Of a stretch of 64,000 nucleotides of DNA, positions 55,569 to 64,000 are shown one piece after another; the first letter of the stretch is position 1, and every line of letters starts with the position of its first letter. Origin of the DNA: Solenopsis invicta (taxonomy: Eukaryota > Arthropoda > Insecta > Hymenoptera > Formicidae); the NCBI RefSeq assembly GCF_016802725.1, contig NC_052665.1:23317001-23381000 (forward strand). The letters run 5' to 3'. Below the pieces are notes generated by a model that ran no database searches, was not told the DNA's origin, and saw only the letters and a list, made by a program, of their open reading frames with translations. A program made the translations under genes and the position numbers.

Positions 55569-58500
55569 ATGGCCACACAAGCTGATGATCAAGTGCTTGT
55601 TCATATTGAAAAACTCAAGGATGCAGATTCATTTCCTGTGTGGAAATTTCAAATTGTAATTATTTTGAAATCGATGGGTCTATATGAAATCGTGTCTGGA
55701 CAGAGTGAACAACCACAAAACTCTCCGGCGGAATGGCTTAAAAAGGATGCACGTGCACAAAAATTAATTGTTACGTCATTGGAGAAGCAGCCTCTAACAC
55801 ATATATTGACGTGTATTTCGTCCAAGGAAATGTTTAAGAAAATTTGTTCAGTTTATGAGAGGGATACTGAACAACAGAAATGCATGTTGTTGCAAGAATT
55901 TTTGAATTATAAATATCAACGTGGTCAAGATATGGCAACACATGTGAGTACTTTACAAAATATAGCTTACAAGTTAAAAGTACTTAATACTGATATAAAT
56001 GATATAATGATTATATCTAAAATTCTTGCTACTTTGCCGGAAAATTATAAACATTTTACGAGTGCGTGGGAATCAGCTTCCACAGATCAGAAGACATTAA
56101 CAAGTCTTACTGCCAGACTTATTGCCGAAGAAAGTAGAATGAATTTGTCAATAGAAAAGGAGGAACCAGTAGCCTTCAAATCAGTTGAGAAGAGATACGG
56201 TAAGATTAATTATAGCACAAATTCAGAAAAAATGAAAAATAAAACACAGAATACTCAAGATAAACAAAAATTGCGATGTTTTAAGTGTAATGAACCAGGA
56301 CATTTCGCAAGATTTTGCAGAAATACAAGTGATACAGTGAATACAGTAAAATGTGGTATATGTAAAAAATCAAATCACGCAGAAAAGGACTGTTTTTTTA
56401 AGAAAAATAAACAGAAACAAATAAAAGATGAAGATAAGGAAGTTAAAGACAAAGTATCCTTTCTAGTTGCTGAAGAGGAAACTTTAGAAGAATTTGAATG
56501 GTTATTGGATTCGGGTTCATCCTCACACATGGTAAACGATGAAAGTTTATTTAAAGAACTTTATTGGCAGGAAACAGAGATTGGAATAGCAAAAAAAAAA
56601 GGAGAAAATGAAAGCAAGAGGTGTAGGTATAGTAGAAACAGAAAAATGTATTTTAAATAATGTTCTGTTTGTTCCAGAATTAAGTAAAAATTTGCTTTCT
56701 GTAAGTGCAATAGTACAAAATGGTGGACAAGTTGTATTTGTTAATAATAAGGCTGAAATAAGAAAGGATGGTAAAATTTTTACGGCTTTTAGAACCAAAC
56801 AAGATTTATGGTTAGTAAATCTTGGAAGTAAAAAAGAAAAAAAACTTGTAAGAAAAGAAGAAAAACATGCATTGTTGACTGAAAAATATGAAACAGCTTA
56901 CGAATGGCACAGAAGGATGGGACATTTAGGTGCTAAAAATATGAAGAAGTTAATGAAATTATCAGAAGGAATGAAGATTGCAGTAGAAGAAATTGAAGAA
57001 GCAGTTAAAAATTGTGAAATTTGTCCAAAAGCAAAACAAGTAAGAACACCATTTGGTAAAGAAAGAACAAGAGCGACGAGACCTCTAGAATTGATTCATA
57101 CTGATGTCTGCGGTCCAATAGATCCAAGTACGTGGGATAAGAAAAATTATATTCTTACTTTTTTAGATGATCACACTCATTTTGTTGTAATTTATCTTTT
57201 GGAGAGAAAATATGAAGTCGCAGAAAAGGTAAAACAATATATAAATATGGTAGAAGCTAAATGGCAATTACAAGTTTCTAAATTACAAAGCGATAATGGA
57301 AGGGAATATTTAAGTAGAGACTTAACTGATTGGTGTAAAGATAAAGGAATTATTTTAGATTATACTACTCCTTTTACTCCACAGTTAAATGGAAAGGCAG
57401 AAAGATTAAATCGTACACTCATAGAAAGAACACGAGCTTTATTAGCAGATGAAGAAGTGGACAAGAAATTATGGGGAGAGGCAGCTCGTACTGCAGCATA
57501 TCTTTTAAACCGGAGTCCTTCAGAAGCTACTACAAGTACGCCAATGGAACTTTGGACAAAGAAGAGACCGGATTTAAGTAACATGCAAATTTTTGGATGT
57601 GATGCTTTTGTTAAAACTCTTAGTCAAATTAAAAAATTAGATGACAGGAGTAAAAAATATATCTTTGTTGGATATGCTCCAAATGGATTTAGGTTATTTA
57701 ATAAAACAGAAAGAAAATTAATTATATCGCGAGATGTATTTTTTAAGAAAAGAAAATTTACAAAACAAAATAATAAAGTAACATTGCAAATTGGTTATAA
57801 AGATACAGAAATATCCGATTTAGAGAGTGAAAATAAGGGAATGGAAGATACGGAAGAAGAAGATTTTTTTGAAGATGCTCGTAGATTTTCTGAAAGTGAT
57901 GAAGAAAGAAGAGCGGCTGAAGAAGAAGATACAAGAGAAGATAGAAGAGGACAAGTTGCTGAAAAAAATACGAGAGAAGCTAGAAAAGGACAAGCATATG
58001 GAAGAAGAGAAAAGAAATTACCGGAAAAATTTAAAGATTATGTTTTACTAACATTTAAAGAAGCAACAGAAGGATTTGAAAAAGATTTTTGGAATAAAGC
58101 AATCAAAGAAGAAAAACTGTCTATTAAGAAGAATAAAGTATGGACACTTGTACCTAGAATTGAAGCCGGAAATAAAAGGATTTTAAGTAATAAATGGGTT
58201 TTTAGAGTCAAAGACGACGGACGTTATAAAGCAAGAATTGTAGTAAGAGGATGTGAACAAAAATATGGAATTGATTATGAAGAAACTTTCAGTCCGGTGG
58301 TTAGTGCAAGCTCATTAAGATTAGTCTTGGCTTTGGCGATACAAAAAATGAATGTTGTCGAAAAATTCGATGTAAAAACTGCTTTTTTGAACGGAAATCT
58401 TACTGAAGATACATTTATGGAAATACCAGAAGGATACAAGAAGCAACCTGATAAAATTTGTAAATTACAAAAAGCTCTGTATGGTTTAAAACAGGCTCCA

Positions 58501-59050
58501 CTGAGTTGGAATCAGCGCTTTACTGAAGTTTTAAAAACAAGATATCTTAAACCTACAAAAGTTGAACCATGCATTTATGTTAATAGGAATCACTCTTTAA
58601 TTCTAGCATTTTATGTTGATGACGGATTAGTGATTGGCTCTAATAGACAAGAAGTGGAAGATATAATTTCAAGTATAGGTAAAGTATTTGAAATATCAAG
58701 ATATAAAAATCCAATGTCTTTTCTAGGTATACAATTAAATTGGAGTAAAAATAGTGTAAAGCTAAAACAAACGGATTATGCGAAATCTATTTTAAGTAAT
58801 TATGGTATGGAGGATGCCAAAATTTCAAAGACACCAATTTTACCGAATGATACAAGAATGGAGAACACATCTTCTGAGTTTCCGTACCGAGAATGCGTAG
58901 GAAGTATTTTATACTTAGCAAATAAGTCTCGTCCTGATCTATCTTTTGCCAGTGGTTATGTAAGTAGATTTTTTGATAGATATACTAAACAAGATATTGC
59001 TAATGTAAAACGAATGCTAAGATATATTAAGGGGATGCTTAACATAGTCC
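55569..59050 (+). pseudogene. copia Gag-Pol polyprotein with one frameshift and a lost C-terminus
   Basis: ATG at 55569 (MATQADDQVLVHIEKLKD). Gag contains PVWKFQIVIILKSMGLYE. Two knuckles follow (CFKCNEPGHFARFC, CGICKKSNHAEKDC; 56278-56395), then protease EWLLDSGSSSHMV. A run of ten A at 56590-56599 marks a frameshift. The second frame continues with the integrase zinc region (YEWHRRMGHLGAKN, CEICPKAKQ). Catalytic residues are in IHTDVCGPI, LQSDNGREY and NGKAERLNRTL. Reverse transcriptase shows FDVKTAFLNGNLTED and FYVDDGLVIGS. The last copia-like residues are VKRMLRYIKGML. Apart from the A-run there is no internal stop until the truncation. Confidence 0.9.
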
Positions 59051-61385
59051 TTTTTTACCGACAAAACATGATTAATTTTCGGTCGTGCTTATCTTCTAAT
59101 TGCATTTACGGATTTCAAAATCCTTCTCCACAATTAAAGTATAAACATTAATGTAGCTCACAGCGCTCCACTTTATGCCAAAAACGTTAAATTAATATCT
59201 TTTTTATCTAATCTTAGCAGGCTCTGTAATCTAGAGCTGTCAACGGGTGTCTATATTCGCTTAATATAAATATTTGACGGCCTTTTCCTACAAAATGAGT
59301 GCACTATGAGGTGCAAATTAAACGCCGGAACAACGTAAAATTTTCGGAATTTGGTTTAGAAGTGTAATATAAAAGATTAGCCTGACCGAAAATTTGTGAG
59401 AATACGTACGTCCGATGCCGGTATCTCACAGCTAATCTGAGGTGATCACAGCAGAAGAAAGCAGACAATTAGTTGCCCTGTATTTTGACAGATGGCAGTG
59501 TTCAAGTCGGACGAAGCAATCGATCTGTTTATCGATCGATTGGATTGAATCTAAGCTAAGCGATAATAGGTTAGGTTTCCTGTCAAATACAACTCTGCAA
59601 GCAGATTATCTGCTTTGGCTTGAACTTCTTGGCATTCTGCGTTTCGAAATTCACTGTTAGTACTAGAAATCTATAGTTTCGTATACTGTAGACGTTACCT
59701 ATAATGTAGATTTACAATACTAACAGTGAATTTTGAAACGCAACCGTAATACAAAAATAAATAAAGGATAGACTTTTTTAGGGTTGATTATTTTGTAGGG
59801 TAGATTAGGAACATCAATTGCATGATCTCATACCTTTCTCATAAATTTATTCATTTTTAGAATACAGATTTCACATGTCAAAGCTTGAACATTTTATACA
59901 GAACACTTATTAGAAAATGTTAATTTTTTAAATTCCCTCTTTATTTTTTTTAAACGTGCACTATCAATTTTTTGCTCTGGACGCAGAACCTGTCGTCTAT
60001 CTATGACATCCATTTTTCAAAAGAAATATATTCATTACACAAAATTAAAGAGTAAATGACAAAAGTATCATAAATTAAGTATCAGGCTATGCACCATTTA
60101 TACATTTACAGATATGTACCGTAGAAATCTTACCATTCGAAAGTTCGCGGATCGTATACAGTAATATACTTGGTACGAGAGATTATTGCATCTCATTACA
60201 ATAAAAATCATTACGAATTGATTGATTCATAATGATTCATGCTCTTAGATTTCGTAGAATCTAAGAGCACGATTGATACATCAGCACATATGACAAGTGC
60301 ACGCACACTTTGCGAGGATCCCACCGTGCGCATTACTTAGTAAATTCATACGAATGGCAAATTGAAAACCGAATATGGTGCATAGTCTGATACTGACTAC
60401 AGTTTTCGTTAAAGATAACATAAAGTAAAATAAGAAAAGTATAAAGAAAGAAACTCATTTATACATAGTTTTTATTTCTATCGACTTTGATGAGTAAATA
60501 TTTTTATTTTATGAATAAATATTTTCAATACAGATACATTATTATTATTATTACACATGTGTATAACCGACTATTCAAGCATTCTTGAGAAAATGATAAA
60601 ATACTTTCAGCAGCTATAGTATCAATACGGAAAAAGAATTGTAAACGGACCTCTCTGAGGATGTTCATGATTCTTGACTGTTATGCTGAAGATTTCAGGT
60701 TCGATTCCTCAGGACAAGATTTTTTTTTTGTAAAGTGTATTATTAAAAAAAAATCAATAAATTCAAAAATGCTTCTCTACAATTATATTAACTTCAATTT
60801 CGACACAAAAAATATGTCACAATTTTAATACTTTTTTTTGACGTTCCTCATTGTAAATTTTTATGGCGACTATATCTTTTGTATTCTTGAGAAAATTTAA
60901 TTGAATTGATAATAAAAGAGCGTTTATAAACTTACTAATATTTTTTAAAAATTGTTATATATATAAGTTGTAAAAATAATTTTTATATCATACTAATTTG
61001 ACACAATTGTGTCAAAATAACATTAAAATAAATCGTAATTGATTGAAAAGTGACTTTTAATGATCATTATGTAGTCACTTTGATATCATTTTGATGTCAT
61101 GATGACTCCTTGTTCTGCTTGGGTAGTCAATGTTTTTCCACGCATGCAAACTAGTAATTCTTCTTCGTAATGTTACTATAGGTGCTAGAAATATTTTATT
61201 ATTTTCTCGAGAATGCCTAAATAGCCGGTTCTATGGTTTTGCTGTATGTAGTAAATTTACGAATGAATACTACATAATCATGAAATTTTTGATTAGGGAT
61301 CGCCGAGTCCCCGCAATATTGAAAAATTTTTGTCCCATCGCCAACAAAAACGAGAATATTTTTTAGTAGAAAAACCCTAATAGGA
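59051..61385. other. AT-rich DNA without recognised genes
   Basis: No convincing exon. Visible items are an inverted repeat of 24-25 bp (59638-59663 and 59718-59742, loop about 55 bp), a (ATT)n run at 60540-60556, a tRNA-like stretch (60648-60716) and a 20-bp palindrome (60997-61016). The open frame at 59442-59660 has no recognisable domain. Confidence 0.45.
60648..60716 (+). tRNA. Possible tRNA-Asn-derived relic
   Basis: A perfect B-box consensus GGTTCGATTCC (60698-60708) follows CTGTTA, with GTT (60680-60682) in anticodon position, at the spacing seen in insect tRNA-Asn, and is followed by oligo-T. The A-box is not recognisable and the acceptor stem does not pair. At best a pseudogene or SINE head. 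Confidence 0.2.
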
Positions 61386-61640
61386 TGTAACAAAGCGCCT
61401 AGAACGGCGCTCCGTGCACACTAACTATCGTCGACCAATACACGTGTACTCGATCGACATCCGTAACGGCGAGGACACCGCGGTTGTCATAAGTCTATGT
61501 AACATCATGCTTTCTCTCTCGACCCAGCGTCAAGTAAGAAAGATGCGTGAGGAGTTCTACTGTCTTTTTCTTTCTCAAGCAGTCTATTCTTCTCGACCTA
61601 TCCTCTTCTGTCTCGAGCGTTCTTGATTTCTCTCATTACA
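61386..61640. other. Moderately GC-rich segment, nature unclear
   Basis: Begins TGTAACAAAG and ends CTCATTACA, so it could be a small LTR of about 255 bp, but no target duplication or mate exists. It leads directly into the 18-bp tandem repeat. Confidence 0.2.
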
Positions 61641-61691
61641 AGCCGGCAACACTGCACAAGCCGGCAACACTGCACAAGCCGGCAACACTGC
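61638..61691. repeat. Three perfect 18-bp tandem repeats
   Basis: ACAAGCCGGCAACACTGC three times in a row. Confidence 0.95.
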
Positions 61692-61738
61692 ACAGCTTAG
61701 CGAAACGATTTCAGATTTTCTTGTCGCGGATCAGAGTT

Positions 61739-61771
61739 GCAACGCGCGCGCGCGCGCGCGCACGCACGCGA
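61739..61771. repeat. (CG)n / (CA)n microsatellite
   Basis: CG dinucleotides (about 61743-61761) grading into CACGCACGCG, unusual in an AT-rich setting. Confidence 0.9.
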
Positions 61772-62262
61772 CGTATTATTCTATATACATTTTTTACTTT
61801 TATATATATATACACTGGGCAACAAAATTATCGCAACACTCATTTATATCAAAATTTCGCACAACTTCAAATAATCGTAACTTCGTTAAAAATTATCGTA
61901 CTTGAAAAAATTTTTTTTTATTTTAAAGCTTAAAGTCTCTACTTTAAGATGCATTTGGCCAATTTTGAATTTCTTCTTTCCTCCTTCCGCCGTCTTTTTA
62001 AAAGTAAAGACATGTTTTGTCTCCGAACATTTGCAAAGTTTGACGCACTCCACGGAGTAGGACGAATTTTTTTCGCAAATATCACAATAATCATCGTAAA
62101 ATTTGGACTTTTCGCTGCAAATTAAAAAAAAAAGAGGTTCGTACGATTTTTTTTTGAGGAGTTAGGATGTATCAAAGTTATGTATGCATTTTGGTCAGTT
62201 ACCGTCAGCATTAGCATTACCCGATGTGTACCACGGGGAGGTTGCTGGTCGGATTTCACACA

Positions 62263-62263
<1 letters not shown>

Positions 62264-62311
<48 letters not shown>

Positions 62312-62506
62312 AGCAGAGATGAGGACCACACGGTTCGTCACTTCCGCAGTATTTTATGACTCCAAACCCTCTCTGCTGTGTGTGTGTTACAGCAGAGATG
62401 AGGACCCCACGGTTCGTCACTTCCGCAGTATTTTATGACTCCAAACCCTCTCTGCTGTGTGTGTGTGTGTGTGTGTGCGCGCGCGCGTGCGCGTGTGTGT
62501 GTGTTG
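62264..62506. repeat. (GT)n tracts flanking a 79-bp tandem duplication
   Basis: GT repeats at 62264-62308 and 62455-62506, the latter with an interior GCGCGC block. Between them the unit TTACAGCAGAGATGAGGACC and onward is present twice (from 62308 and from 62387) with one visible difference. Confidence 0.9.
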
Positions 62507-62532
62507 CATAAAAAATGTGGGTGCTCTCGCAT

Positions 62533-63581
62533 TTAATATGAGGTATTCCCACCTCGTCTTCGAATGACTTCTTGTAAACGGTCATGCATATTAATGCATG
62601 ACCTAATTGTGGCTTGAGGAATTTCGTGCCATATTTGCTGTAATATTGCTCCTAACTCCTGCAGATTTGTTGGTTGTCTCTCCACATCTCGCAATCTTCT
62701 TCCCATCATATCCCAGACATGTTCAATGGGATTCAAATCCGGGCTCATTGCTGGATGTGGTAACACCTCGATGTTGTTTTGTTCGAGGAAGTTAAGAGCA
62801 ATCCTGGCAGTGTGTGGGCGAGCGTTGTCATGCATGAGAATAAAATTGCGCCCCATTTGACGACGCATGGGTATTATGTGAGGACGCAAAATTTCTTCTA
62901 CATAACGTTCTCCTGTCAATCCAGGAGGTGGTATGATGACAAGATTTGTGCGTTCATGCATCGATATTCCACCCCATACCATGACAGAGCCACAACCAAA
63001 CGCTCGAACAGCGTTTTGAAGAAAACTGCGTCGAGCCAAAACCAAGGCTCGACGCAGTTTTCTTCAAAACGCTGTCCATTACGACGCCAAACGTGTACTC
63101 TTCCATCGGAACGGAAAAGACAAAACCGTGATTCGTCAGTGAACAATACATTGTTCCACTGTCTCAGAATCCAATTCTGATAAGTGCGTGCATATTGCAA
63201 ACGAGCACGTCTATGAGCCACAGATAACATTGGCACTCGAGCACGAGCTCGCGACCGCAAATTTCCTTCGTGCAAACGCCTCCTGATCGTTTGAGCACTA
63301 ATTTGTTTGTGCGGAAGAAATGTATTTGCAATTACTCGTGCAATTCTTGTTGGATTTCGATTTGTCTCATTGATGATGCGGCGATCTTCTCTAGCTGACG
63401 TTATTCGTCTTCGACCTTGTCCTCTCCTTCGACGAAATCCGCCTGTTTCTTGATAACGAGCCCAAACTCGAGAGATGGAGGATCGATGAACACCTATTCT
63501 CCTTGCAACATAACTTTGATTTAATCCTTCTTCCAAAAGAGCAATGATTTGCGCACATTGAATTTCGTTCAAACGAGGCAT
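62533..63581 (-). pseudogene. Tc1-family transposase, disrupted by an inverted duplication
   Basis: ATG at 63581 starts MPRLNEIQCAQIIALLEEGL. Paired helix-turn-helix domains follow (SYVARRIGVHRSSISRVWAR, QISAQTIRRRLHEGNLRSR). The first catalytic D is in LFTDESRFCLF (about 63150). The frame is broken at 63075-63008 by a snap-back insertion after NGQRFEENCV. The remainder (63045-62533, another frame) holds AFGCGSVMVWGGIS, the second D in LMHDNARPHTARIAL and the E in SPDLNPIEHVWDMMG, ending NTSY-stop. All three DD34E residues survive; only the insertion breaks the protein. Cut-and-paste transposase at TA sites. Confidence 0.92.
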
Positions 63582-63584
63582 TGT

Positions 63585-63712
63585 TACGACTATCGTTTGC
63601 TTCTTGAGTGTAATGGAAATAGGTTTACGGTTTAGAGTTTTGATGTTGTACGACTATCGTTTGCTTCTTGAGTGTAATGGGAATAGGTTTACGGTTTAGA
63701 GTTTTGATGTTG
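63585..63712. repeat. 64-bp tandem duplication at the junction of two Tc1 copies
   Basis: TACGACTATCGTTTGCTTCT and onward is present twice (63585-63648 and 63649-63712) with one visible A/G difference. It lies just upstream of the minus-strand transposase start. Confidence 0.9.
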
Positions 63713-64000
63713 TTCGTCGAAGGAGAGGACAAGGTCGAAGACGAATAATGTCAGCTAGAGAAGACAACATCGAGGTGTTACCACATCCAGCAATGAGCCC
63801 GGATTTGAATCCCATTGAACATGTCTGGGATATGATGGGAAGAAGATTGCGAGATGTGGAGAGACAACCAACAAATCTGCAGGAGTTAGGAGCAATATTA
63901 CAGCAAATATGGCACGAAATTCCTCAAGCCACAATTAGGTCATGCATTAATATGCATAACCGTTTACAAGAAGTCATTCGAAGACGAGGTAGGAATACCT
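63713..64000 (+). pseudogene. Second Tc1 transposase copy, head-to-head, internally deleted
   Basis: Plus-strand open frame from 63715 to the window end. RRRRGQGRRRIMSARE of the N-terminal domain is fused in frame at ED|NIEVL to NIEVLPHPAMSPDLNPIEHV and the C-terminus. The first two catalytic aspartates are lost with the deletion. The copy continues past the window. Confidence 0.88.

Larger units (their letters stand above)
55488..59050 (+). mobile_element. copia element, 3'-truncated
   Basis: Primer site, leader and gag-pol of a second copia lineage, AT-rich and clearly different from the one at 24704. The coding homology ends near 59040, at the start of RNase H. The rest of RNase H, the purine tract and the 3' LTR are absent. 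The CDS is AT-rich, unlike the first copia. Confidence 0.88.
61815..63648 (-). mobile_element. Tc1-family element, minus orientation
   Basis: The left end next to (TA)n reads CACTGGGCAACAAAATTATC, typical of Tc1-like terminal repeats. A 3' noncoding part, microsatellite expansions and the transposase follow. The upstream end is rearranged near 63585-63712, so the second terminal repeat is not visible. Confidence 0.78.

Noticed and set aside
59560..59580. TAGGTTAGGTT as insect telomere repeat
   Set aside because: Only about two units of TTAGG; no array.
61386..61640. Small LTR with TGTAACA and CATTACA ends
   Set aside because: No target duplication, no mate and no primer site; kept only as an unclear segment.

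Overview
This is insect nuclear DNA, most likely from a hymenopteran and probably an ant. The AT-rich background is cut into spliced exons with GT..AG introns and dotted with long (TA)n, (CA)n and (GA)n microsatellites. Its mobile elements are typical of insects: BEL/Pao and copia LTR retrotransposons, R1-type and other non-LTR LINEs, mariner, Tc1, P-like remnants, fold-back elements and a chuvirus-like glycoprotein relic. No bacterial-type operon, CRISPR array or rRNA was seen. The species cannot be named from the sequence.

Layout. 1-2047: microsatellites and an inverted fragment of a long LTR. 2048-8706: a near-intact BEL/Pao element (2184-8570) inserted in a small inverted-repeat element. 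8780-10279: a five-exon gene with a DUF4806-like domain. 10913-12592: a short tandem array and two back-to-back LINE 3' ends. 12626-13911: a 1.3-kb palindromic element. 13946-15226: a decayed mariner. 15333-16932: a GC-rich repeat island, possibly an LTR. 17152-36549 (minus strand): exons of an OB-fold/RPA-like gene whose roughly 17.7-kb first intron holds most of the transposons of the middle third. These are an ORF1-only R1-type LINE (19108-23760), a complete copia (24704-32104) with an R1-type LINE nested in it (29162-31749), another LINE (32967-34141) and a solo LTR carrying an array of hairpins (34790-36312). 37611-38505: a non-autonomous DNA element. 39336-41235: a long solo LTR. 41408-44045: a LINE inserted at the start codon of a THAP-domain gene (44049-45292). 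45537-47942 (minus): P-element/THAP9-like transposase fragments. 49110-51575: a satellite of about 52-54 bp units. 51707-52410: mariner and fold-back debris. 52486-53609 (minus): two decayed Tudor-domain segments. 53649-55158 (minus): the broken endogenous chuvirus-like glycoprotein. 55217-59050: a 3'-truncated copia. 59050-61800: mostly featureless AT-rich DNA. 61815-64000: two inverted Tc1-family copies.

How the parts relate. The host genes (DUF4806, RPA-like, THAP, Tudor) are interrupted or damaged by single-base lesions and insertions. The order of several insertions can be read from target-site duplications: R1 LINE into copia, LINE into the THAP start codon, BEL into the inverted-repeat element. 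The most unusual structure is a set of ten hairpins at 35094-35503. Their 8-base loops are nearly identical while their stems differ in sequence and stay self-complementary. They lie just downstream of the TATA box of a gypsy-like LTR. All gene assignments are by eye from motifs; no database search was run.
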